Assembly: GCA_046329555.1 (NCBI GenBank)
Contig: JAXLUK010000003.1
Location: 186,001 to 250,000, forward strand
Direction of reading: 5' to 3'
Source: UBA1941 sp046329555
Lineage (GTDB): Bacteria; Bacteroidota; Bacteroidia; Chitinophagales; LD1
DNA: 64,000 bases
Shown here piece by piece: positions 34,035-41,028 of this stretch. Numbering within the stretch: position 1 is the first letter of the stretch; each line of letters begins with the position of its first letter. A program made the position numbers and the translations under genes. The notes below the pieces were generated by a model that searched no databases, had not been told where the DNA came from, and saw nothing but the letters and a program-made list of their open reading frames with translations.

Positions 34035-34456
34035 AGCGACTCATGGCCATTGATTTTGGCGCTAAAAGAACCGGCCTGGCCGTTACCGATTCACAGCAGT
34101 TAATTGCCACTTCGTTAGCAACTATTGAAACCAAGCAGGTGCTGGCTTTTATTAAAAACTACTGCGCCAAAGAACCCGTAGAAACCTTGGTTTTGGGTTA
34201 TCCTTTTAACTATGGTCACCAGCAAAATACCGTGATTCCACTACTGGAAAAATTCAAAAAAGAGTTAGAGCGGCAACTGCCCGATATTCCGGTGGTGCTG
34301 GCCGATGAAAGATTCAGTTCAAAATTAGCCAGCCGCACCATCGCAATGAGTGGCTTGAAAAAGAGCGCGCGGGAAAACAAATCCATGATTGATCAAATCA
34401 GCGCTACCATTATCCTTCAGGATTTTCTGGAACAGAAAAAAAACGGGATGCATTGA
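34031..34456 (+). CDS. ruvX: Putative pre-16S rRNA nuclease / Holliday junction resolvase RuvX (YqgF)
   Basis: 141 residues. RNase H-like fold with catalytic Asp8 (MAIDFGAKRTGLAV), VLGYPFNYG, LADERFSS and a C-terminal DQISATIILQDFL containing the last acidic residue. YqgF processes the 5' end of 16S rRNA in E. coli and has been proposed as a resolvase. Coupled to the DUF1573 gene by an ATGA overlap. Confidence 0.93.
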   Translation: MKRLMAIDFGAKRTGLAVTDSQQLIATSLATIETKQVLAFIKNYCAKEPVETLVLGYPFNYGHQQNTVIPLLEKFKKELERQLPDIPVVLADERFSSKLASRTIAMSGLKKSARENKSMIDQISATIILQDFLEQKKNGMH

Positions 34457-34609
34457 TGGTGGCAGCCCCGCTTCGCCTATGGCTACGCGGGCCGGGTGCT
34501 ACGCTTGTAGTCCTCGCCGCCTGAGGGCGGCTGTGGGCTACCGCTTCGCCCCCTGCTGCTCGGCGCTGTTACCTTTTAAAGAAGCACGTAAAGGATAAAA
34601 TAGCGAGCG
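34457..34609. repeat. GC-rich intergenic hairpin repeat
   Basis: GC-rich stretch with the hairpin ccgcc-tgag-ggcgg and several gcttcgcc/gctacgc motifs. Includes gggtgctacgct (34494-34505), which matches the left target of the IS110 element with one base changed, followed here by tgtag instead of acaat. Same repeat family as 17851-17900 by appearance. No gene. Confidence 0.6.
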
Positions 34610-35215
34610 CTACCGCTCTACAAAAACGCTGATATTCAAATAGCCTTTCGGCCCGTTAATCAGCTGATCAATTCTCAAAACACCTTGCTTACCCTTGCCT
34701 GTAGTAAAACAGTAAGTTTTACCAGCCGGAGAAGCATCCAGCTTCCGGCTGTAACTATTCATCACCTGATCGGAAATAAAATTGTTCAAATCCTGAATGT
34801 TTCCTACATCATCAAAAGTCAGTGATTTGTGTAACGAACTTGGAACGCTATACTTAGTGCTATCGTAGAAAGTCCAAAAATTAGCGTGAAAATCAACTTT
34901 GGAAAAACTGGTTGGTAAACCAGGCGCACCATCATAAACCTTTGGTGAAAACAAGTATACCTCCTTAGTTAGGGTATTCACCGCAACAATCATGTCGATA
35001 TTAGCGAAACTATCCTTGGCTTCCTGAACGTTGTACACACGCCCCTCGTCAAAATCAATCATACACGCCGGATTACTGTCTAAGGCCGTGGTATATGCCG
35101 GATAAAGCGTGGTTTTATACTTAATAGATAATACAGTTCCTTTTGGCACGATATTGCCCTTTTCGCAGGCCGCCAGCAGCATGACAAGCGCCATAGCTAC
35201 ACAGAAATGCTTCAT
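34610..35215 (-). CDS. Hypothetical lipoprotein
   Basis: Start placed at 35215 (MKHFCVAMALVMLLAACEKG), which puts the lipobox LAAC at Cys17; the longer frame adds six residues with no purpose. About 201 residues. No domain is recognised. Possibly an outer- or inner-membrane lipoprotein with a beta-rich fold. Convergent with ruvX across the GC-rich repeat. Confidence 0.75.
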   Translation of the reverse strand: MKHFCVAMALVMLLAACEKGNIVPKGTVLSIKYKTTLYPAYTTALDSNPACMIDFDEGRVYNVQEAKDSFANIDMIVAVNTLTKEVYLFSPKVYDGAPGLPTSFSKVDFHANFWTFYDSTKYSVPSSLHKSLTFDDVGNIQDLNNFISDQVMNSYSRKLDASPAGKTYCFTTGKGKQGVLRIDQLINGPKGYLNISVFVER

Positions 35216-35298
35216 AATCGGGATTCTTCTCACTTCAAATGAAAGAATTTTTTACGAAACGCCTGATTTTTTATTATTTGCCACTATAATTATACATC

Positions 35299-35742
35299 AT
35301 GTTGGTTCGTTGTGCTGTTTTTTCAGTGTTGTTGTTGTTAACTTTATTCGGCTGTAAGAAAGAGCCTACCTGTTCAGGGCAGTTTGCAAAATACCTGCTG
35401 AATGGCAGCCAGTTGCAATCAGATACGATGTACGCAATTGCCGGTACGCAAACCATTGCCTTCTACCAAAAGGGAAGCAGTTACGATTTAGCCTATGGTC
35501 AAATCACCTTACCCTCGTTGCAAACAGGCACCTACCGAATAGGCTCACAAGCTCAAATCAGTTTTGTTGATACCGCCAAAAATGGTGCAGTAGTATTTCA
35601 GGGCATAGACGGATTCGTGAATATTTATGGCTCAGGCAATGAACTAGCCGGATTGTTTGCCGCACGCTGTGTGAATACATCAGATTCAACTCAGGAGCGC
35701 GTGATCACCGGTGGCCAATTCTGTGGTGTACCGAAACGCTAA
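35299..35742 (+). CDS. Small hypothetical lipoprotein
   Basis: 147 residues with lipobox TLFGC (Cys19) after a hydrophobic segment. The mature part is beta-rich (AFYQKGSSYDLAYGQITLPS, GSGNELAGLFAARCV), with three later cysteines or fewer. Not recognised. Its stop overlaps the lptC stop by 4 bp on the opposite strand. Confidence 0.75.
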   Translation: MLVRCAVFSVLLLLTLFGCKKEPTCSGQFAKYLLNGSQLQSDTMYAIAGTQTIAFYQKGSSYDLAYGQITLPSLQTGTYRIGSQAQISFVDTAKNGAVVFQGIDGFVNIYGSGNELAGLFAARCVNTSDSTQERVITGGQFCGVPKR

Positions 35743-36293
35743 TCTACCTCTGCTTTCACCTTTACACGTCCTGAAATTTTACGGATGGTGTAATTCGTAA
35801 AAGTCTCATCAGCCGTCATCCCATTACCAAAAATAATTTCATCAGCAGTGGTGATTTTCACAAAGGCATTGCTGTAAATGATTTTCTTTTTCTCATCCCA
35901 GATTAACTCCTCCGTATTTAGTTTCTCACCCTTTTCATTGATAACCTCTACGTTCTTTCTTGCGGTCATCAAACTTGAATTTTCAACCGCTGAGGCATAG
36001 TTGGCCGTCATCACGCTCTGCACCTGATTCTGCGCATCGTAGAAATATATTTTCACCCCATCGGCAAATTCCATGTAGGGTTGTTCTGTATTGAAGCGTG
36101 TGGCTGTTTTAGCAAACGCCTTAATCTTCGTCAGCCCGTGGTCGGAATAACGTATTTCGATATCCTTTCCGTGCTCAATATTCACGTTTGATCTTGAGGT
36201 CACCAGGCGGGCTTCATCCAAATCATTTTTGCAGCCGCTGCAATAAATCAACGGCAACAGCGCCATTATCCAAAATCTTCCAGTCAAAATCAA
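35739..36293 (-). CDS. lptC: LPS export ABC transporter periplasmic protein LptC
   Basis: 184 residues with an N-terminal hydrophobic segment ending in a lipobox-like YCSGC (Cys21). The body has the LptC/OstA-type repeats: YMEFADGVKIYFYDAQN, MTANYASAVENSSLMTARKN, LNTEELIWDEKKKIIYSNAF. LptC takes LPS from LptBFG and passes it to LptA in the periplasm. The lipoprotein form is common in Bacteroidota. It overlaps the upstream coiled-coil gene by 4 bp (ATGA). Confidence 0.85.
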   Translation of the reverse strand: MILTGRFWIMALLPLIYCSGCKNDLDEARLVTSRSNVNIEHGKDIEIRYSDHGLTKIKAFAKTATRFNTEQPYMEFADGVKIYFYDAQNQVQSVMTANYASAVENSSLMTARKNVEVINEKGEKLNTEELIWDEKKKIIYSNAFVKITTADEIIFGNGMTADETFTNYTIRKISGRVKVKAEVD

Positions 36294-36613
36294 TCACTTT
36301 TCTTCGTAACCGAATGTCCAAATCGTTCCGCTATTAGCCGCGCCGTTTCGGCTAATTTCTCGGCAGCCGCATTAATGGCCGTTTCTGTTTCTACAATTGC
36401 CTGACGACCTTTCTCCTCTAGCTGCTTCATTTCATCCGAACCTGCCGCCTGTTGCACTTTATCCTTGGCATCGTTAGCCATGGCTTCCAGTTCGCCAGCC
36501 TTATTGGTGGCCACTTTCAGCGCTGTTTCAGCTAATTTCCCCAGCGTTACTTTCAAATCTTCCAGGTTTTTCCGTCCGTCCTCCAGTAATTGGTCGTATT
36601 CTTCTTTTTCCAT
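36290..36613 (-). CDS. Small Ala/Glu/Lys-rich coiled-coil protein
   Basis: 107 residues, almost entirely helical with heptad-like spacing (ALKVATNKAGELEAMANDAK, AAAEKLAETARLIAERFG). No signal peptide or membrane segment. Reminiscent of YtxH-like or apolipoprotein-like small helical proteins, but not identified. Translationally coupled to lptC. Confidence 0.75.
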   Translation of the reverse strand: MEKEEYDQLLEDGRKNLEDLKVTLGKLAETALKVATNKAGELEAMANDAKDKVQQAAGSDEMKQLEEKGRQAIVETETAINAAAEKLAETARLIAERFGHSVTKKSD

Positions 36614-36649
36614 ACCCCGAAAGTAAGCAATTTAAGCGCCTTTTCGTCC

Positions 36650-36679
36650 TTTGATATTATCAGGCACTTACTACCTTCG
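36650..36679 (+). promoter_or_regulatory. Promoter of the PorE-like gene
   Basis: TTTG (36650-36653), 18-nt spacer, TACCTTCG (36672-36679; one mismatch to TAnnTTTG). It lies 33 bp before the ATG at 36713. Confidence 0.5.
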
Positions 36680-36712
36680 CGCCAATCATAAAACAAGGTT
36701 ATTCAGAAAAGT

Positions 36713-39304
36713 ATGCGAAATAATACCGTACTACCCCTGGCCCTTCTGGCTGCTATGTTCATCACCGAAGGCGCCATGGCTCAGGACAATTCCAAGAAGA
36801 CAGCCCTCCCCGATCCTGCCAAAATAAGCTGGCGTAAAGACCGTAAAGTTGCCAAAAAGCAAATCAAAAAGGGCAATATAGAAACGGCCATCAGCTACCT
36901 GGAAGCAGGTGCTATGAAAAAGCCTAAAAAGGCCTATTTCCCGCAAACACTTTCTGCTGCTGAACTTCAGTTGCGCGATTATAAATCGTCTAACAAATGG
37001 TATAAACTGCTGGTTGATGCAGATACTGCTAAACACAAGCACCCGGAATATATCTTCCAATACGCTTTAACACAGAAGTATTTGGGGCAATATGAAGATG
37101 CTATTGCCAACTTTAATGCTTATAAAAAACTGGCCAAAGACGATGAAGCCAGTGCAGAACTGAAAAAGCGCGCTACGCGCGAAGCTGAAGGCGCCCGCCT
37201 GGGCATCCGGTACCGCGACAGTGTTCCAAAGCCTGCCTATAAAGTAATGCATCTGAACGAAAACATCAATCAGCCTCTGGCTGATTTCTCGCCAATTGAA
37301 CATCATGGCTCATTGTATTTCGGAGCATTGAAGGAAGAAACGTATGTAGAGGAGAAAGGTAAAATGAAATTGTCCTCTTTCTCTAAAATTTATGAGAGCA
37401 AAGCCGACGGTAAAAACTGGTTGGCTGCCACAGCCTTAAATGAAAATATCAATGGTGCCAAGGTGCATACTGGTGATCCTACGTTTACTACCGACGGAAA
37501 TACGATGTACTACACCGCCTGCGCTCAAGACGAAACGGCAAAAATGAAATGCATGCTGATGCGCAGCAACCTAGTTAATGGCAGTTGGGAAAAAGGCATT
37601 TCTGCCGGTACGGTGAACGATCCGCTTTATAGCAATACCCAGCCGGCTGTAGGAAAGAACAAAGACGGCGAGGATGTGGTATACTTTGTAAGCGACCGTA
37701 ATCCGGGGAAAGGTTTGGATATCTTCTATTCGAAAATTAATGCTGATGGTTCGTTGGGAAAACCGCGCTCTGTCGGCCCGCAAATTAATTCTAAAGGTGA
37801 TGAACAATCGCCATTCTTCGAGCCTAAAACAAACACCTTGTATTTCAGTAGCAATGGCTGGATTACCATTGGCGGACAGGATGTATTCAAAACATCATTT
37901 GATAACGGCGGCGAATGGACCGAGCCGGAAAACATGGGCATGCCGGTGAATTCAAGCGCTGATGATGTGTTTTTCAGCATTAACGATAAGAATACACAAG
38001 GCTTTGTTGTTTCTAATCGCGCCGGTGGATTTGGCACCAAGAGCGAAACCTGCTGCGACGATATCTATGCAGTACATACTACCAAGGTATTCTTAGCGGT
38101 ACGCGGTGCAGTATATCACGAAGTGAATGAAAACCGCCAGATAGCCGATCAGGGTTTGGTTACCCTGTACGACGACAGAAATGGTATTGAGTTGAATTCT
38201 TACAATCTGATCAGCGGTCGTTATTTCTTTGATTTGGAGCCAGAGCGCGGTTATAAGCTGGTTTCCAGAAAAGATGGCTTCCGTGAATCAGTGTTACCGT
38301 TTACCACTGATGGTAAAACCGAAACAGATACATTCCAGTTCGATTTGTTTTTAAAGCGCAAGGAAGAGCCAATTATGGGTCGCATCGTAGGTCGCATTTT
38401 CTATGATTACGATAAATCGAAATTACGGGAAGATGCGCGCGATTCTCTAAAACATATTGATGAGTTCCTGACACAGAATCCGCAATATGTAGTAGAAGTT
38501 GGCGGCCATACCGATGGCAAGGGTAAGGATTCCTACAACGGGCAATTGGCTAAACGCAGAAGTGAATCGGTTATTAACTACTTTATTTATGAGCGGAAAA
38601 TGCGACCTGAGCGCTTTGTTGTTAAAGCCTATGGCGGTTCACAACCTTTAGCTCCGAATACCAATGCAGATGGCAGTGATAATCCAACCGGCCGTGCGAT
38701 GAATAGACGGACAGAATTCAAGGTTATTGACGAACTGAAATTTTCAGAGTTAAAGAAAGATTCTGTAGCCATCATCAAGGAGAAGCGGAACGGTAAGGAA
38801 TATAAACCCACTGAAAAAGAAAAAGTGAAGCGTACCGTAACCTCAACCAAATCAGAGGCTCCGGCAAAAACTACCTCAGAAACAACACCTCCCGCAAACG
38901 ATAAAAAAGATGAACCCGTTATGGCAAAGGCATCTGTAAAATCTGCCGAAGCGAAGCCGGTTAAAAAAGAAGTACGTGCCAAACCGGTACCGGCCAGCGA
39001 GGGCTACGCTGAAGCTCCTGCCAAACCGTTCACCGTTAAGGGAAAGGTTTTTACGGAAAAAGGTGGCAAGCGTTTGGCAGCATCAGAAGGCATTGTTTTT
39101 CTATCTAAGGAAGATGGTTCGGAGCAAAAAACATTTTACCTGAAAGCAGATGGCGCTTACTATTTTGATATGTCACGAGCCAGTACCGGAGCCTACAAAT
39201 TGGTGGCCCGCAAAGGTACTGCAGAAAGCGCTGCAACGGTGATTAACCTGGATGCTCAGAAAGCATCAAATAACGCGTTGGATTTAGTTATTCCACAGAA
39301 ATAA
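36713..39304 (+). CDS. PorE-like OmpA family protein (TPR, propeller, CRD, OmpA)
   Basis: 863 residues. Signal peptide 1-23. Domain order: TPR-like helices (about 40-170), PD40/WD40-type propeller (about 175-455; FSPIEHHGSLYFGA, YFVSDRNPGKGLDIFYSKIN, LYFSSNGWITIGGQDVF), carboxypeptidase regulatory-like domain (about 460-545), OmpA peptidoglycan-binding domain (about 555-680; FYDYDKSKLREDARDSL, GHTDGKG, NRRTEFKV). This order matches PorE of the type IX secretion system, which links the secretion complex to peptidoglycan. Unusual here: a Lys/Glu/Pro-rich linker (680-775) and a second C-terminal regulatory-like domain (776-863). Several Bacteroidota have paralogues with the same core, so PorE identity is likely but not certain. 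Confidence 0.8.
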   Translation: MRNNTVLPLALLAAMFITEGAMAQDNSKKTALPDPAKISWRKDRKVAKKQIKKGNIETAISYLEAGAMKKPKKAYFPQTLSAAELQLRDYKSSNKWYKLLVDADTAKHKHPEYIFQYALTQKYLGQYEDAIANFNAYKKLAKDDEASAELKKRATREAEGARLGIRYRDSVPKPAYKVMHLNENINQPLADFSPIEHHGSLYFGALKEETYVEEKGKMKLSSFSKIYESKADGKNWLAATALNENINGAKVHTGDPTFTTDGNTMYYTACAQDETAKMKCMLMRSNLVNGSWEKGISAGTVNDPLYSNTQPAVGKNKDGEDVVYFVSDRNPGKGLDIFYSKINADGSLGKPRSVGPQINSKGDEQSPFFEPKTNTLYFSSNGWITIGGQDVFKTSFDNGGEWTEPENMGMPVNSSADDVFFSINDKNTQGFVVSNRAGGFGTKSETCCDDIYAVHTTKVFLAVRGAVYHEVNENRQIADQGLVTLYDDRNGIELNSYNLISGRYFFDLEPERGYKLVSRKDGFRESVLPFTTDGKTETDTFQFDLFLKRKEEPIMGRIVGRIFYDYDKSKLREDARDSLKHIDEFLTQNPQYVVEVGGHTDGKGKDSYNGQLAKRRSESVINYFIYERKMRPERFVVKAYGGSQPLAPNTNADGSDNPTGRAMNRRTEFKVIDELKFSELKKDSVAIIKEKRNGKEYKPTEKEKVKRTVTSTKSEAPAKTTSETTPPANDKKDEPVMAKASVKSAEAKPVKKEVRAKPVPASEGYAEAPAKPFTVKGKVFTEKGGKRLAASEGIVFLSKEDGSEQKTFYLKADGAYYFDMSRASTGAYKLVARKGTAESAATVINLDAQKASNNALDLVIPQK

Positions 39305-39307
39305 ACT

Positions 39308-39604
39308 TCAACGGTATTGATCAACACTGCGCAAGTAAGATAAGATCAAGCCAACTACCTCCTTGATTTGTTGTTCCGAAAGGAAAAGCATCACACGTTC
39401 ACGGCATTGCCGGTACACATGATCCTTTATTTCCTGCTCATATACCGTTTGGCCTTGTAACTCATCCCATCGTTCAACAAACAAATTGGTAATCACATAG
39501 GCTTCGTCTTCTGAAATATGAAAAGGAAGATGCTGATAGATGAAGCGGATAGTTTGCCAATAATCTGGCTGTCCGGGGATTTCCTTACCGGGGTCGTAAA
39601 TCAC
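39308..39604 (-). CDS. Hypothetical protein, 98 residues
   Basis: Helical and acidic, no signal peptide, no membrane segment. Contains ISEDEAYVITNLFVERWDEL and SEQQIKEVVGLILSYL. Not recognised. Its stop is 4 bp from the PorE-like gene's stop (convergent). Confidence 0.6.
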   Translation of the reverse strand: MIYDPGKEIPGQPDYWQTIRFIYQHLPFHISEDEAYVITNLFVERWDELQGQTVYEQEIKDHVYRQCRERVMLFLSEQQIKEVVGLILSYLRSVDQYR

Positions 39605-39660
39605 AAGCGAAAGCTTTAGGCGAATATAGAAGGTTAAATCTAAATTTTACCTTCGCGCCC

Positions 39661-40296
39661 ATGTTTGATTTTGCAGGATTACTAAAAGACCCCCTCCTTT
39701 TTCTTTCGAACTTCGTTGCGCAACACCATGAGGCTATTTATTTATTGCTATTTGCCATCATTTTCACCGAAACCGGCTTAATAGTTATGCCGCTATTGCC
39801 TGGAGACTCCCTCCTCTTTGCAGCCGGCGCCTTGGCAGCCTCAACCGGTGAATTGAATATAGGGATACTTATTCCACTGCTTATCACAGCCGCCTTACTG
39901 GGCGATAATGTCAATTACTTTGTAGGAAAGTTCTTTGGGGATTTGATTAAATCAAGAGAACGCATTCTTTTTTTTAAGAAAGAATATATCGATCAAACCC
40001 ATGAATTTTACGAGCGACACGGAGGTAAAGCCGTAATCATGGCGCGATTTGTGCCAATAGTACGCACGGTAGCACCCTTTGTAGCAGGTGCGGGAAGCAT
40101 GACCTATACGAAGTATTTATTGAATTGCATTATAGGCGCGCTCATTTGGGTTATCGGCATTACCTCATTGGGCTATGCCCTGGGCCAAAATACTTTCGTG
40201 AAACAAAACTTTGAAAAAGTCGTTTTTCTCATTATCGGTATTTCTGTAATGCCTATGGTGATAGGCATTATTAAAAGTAGAATGAGTAAAAACTAG
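39661..40296 (+). CDS. DedA family membrane protein (VTT domain)
   Basis: 211 residues with several hydrophobic helices and the DedA signatures FTETGLIVMPLLPGDSLLF, NVNYFVGKFFG and ARFVPIVRTVAPFVAGAGSM. DedA proteins move undecaprenyl phosphate or phosphatidylethanolamine-type lipids across the inner membrane. A TACCTTCG box ends 5 bp before the ATG, so the transcript may be leaderless. Followed by aroE after 3 bp. Confidence 0.92.
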   Translation: MFDFAGLLKDPLLFLSNFVAQHHEAIYLLLFAIIFTETGLIVMPLLPGDSLLFAAGALAASTGELNIGILIPLLITAALLGDNVNYFVGKFFGDLIKSRERILFFKKEYIDQTHEFYERHGGKAVIMARFVPIVRTVAPFVAGAGSMTYTKYLLNCIIGALIWVIGITSLGYALGQNTFVKQNFEKVVFLIIGISVMPMVIGIIKSRMSKN

Positions 40297-40299
40297 TTC

Positions 40300-41022
40300 A
40301 TGCAACATTATGGTCTCATTGGATTTCCTCTGGAACATTCATTTTCAAAACGGTATTTCCAGCAGAAATTTTCATCTGAAAACATTGAGGCTGATTATCA
40401 TAATTTCCCTCTGGAGAGCATTGAAGAATTGATGCCTTTGCTAGCGGAACATCCGCTCAATGGATTCAATGTAACTATTCCGTATAAAGAATCTGTTTTA
40501 GAATATCTGGACGAAATAGATCCTGAAGCAGAGGCTATCGGGGCAGTAAATTGCGTTAAAATCACCAACGGTAAGCGTTGCGGCTATAACACCGATGTTC
40601 ATGGATTTGTCAGCGCCTTGTTACAGTGTATCGAACAGCGCAAACCCAAAGCGTTGATATTGGGAACCGGCGGCTCATCCAAAGCAGTGGCCCGCGGGTT
40701 AGAGCAGCTGGATATCCCTTACCATTTTGTTTCAAGAAGAAAAAAAGCAGAATGGTTTACCTATCAGGAAATCACGCCTGAAGTATTACACGAATACCAG
40801 CTATTGATAAATACTACGCCATTGGGCATGTGGCCCTCAACTACCCTTCCTGATTTACCTTATCACGAGTTGGGTAGCCAACATGTGTTGTTTGATCTGA
40901 TATACAATCCGGAAGAAACACCCTTTCTTTCCAAAGGAAAAGAACAAGGCGCCACCATTTGTAATGGCCTCACGATGCTACACGCCCAGGCTGAAAAAAA
41001 CTGGGAAATCTGGCAGCAGTAG
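40300..41022 (+). CDS. aroE: Shikimate dehydrogenase
   Basis: 240 residues, at the short end for the family. Shikimate-binding SFSK (14-17), catalytic Lys63 (VTIPYK), GAVNCVK, YNTDVHGF, NADP motif GTGGSSKAVARGL and the C-terminal NGLTMLHAQA. Reduces 3-dehydroshikimate to shikimate. AroQ, which makes its substrate, is also in this window at 61197. Probably co-transcribed with dedA. Confidence 0.95.
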   Translation: MQHYGLIGFPLEHSFSKRYFQQKFSSENIEADYHNFPLESIEELMPLLAEHPLNGFNVTIPYKESVLEYLDEIDPEAEAIGAVNCVKITNGKRCGYNTDVHGFVSALLQCIEQRKPKALILGTGGSSKAVARGLEQLDIPYHFVSRRKKAEWFTYQEITPEVLHEYQLLINTTPLGMWPSTTLPDLPYHELGSQHVLFDLIYNPEETPFLSKGKEQGATICNGLTMLHAQAEKNWEIWQQ

Positions 41023-41028
41023 TTTTGG

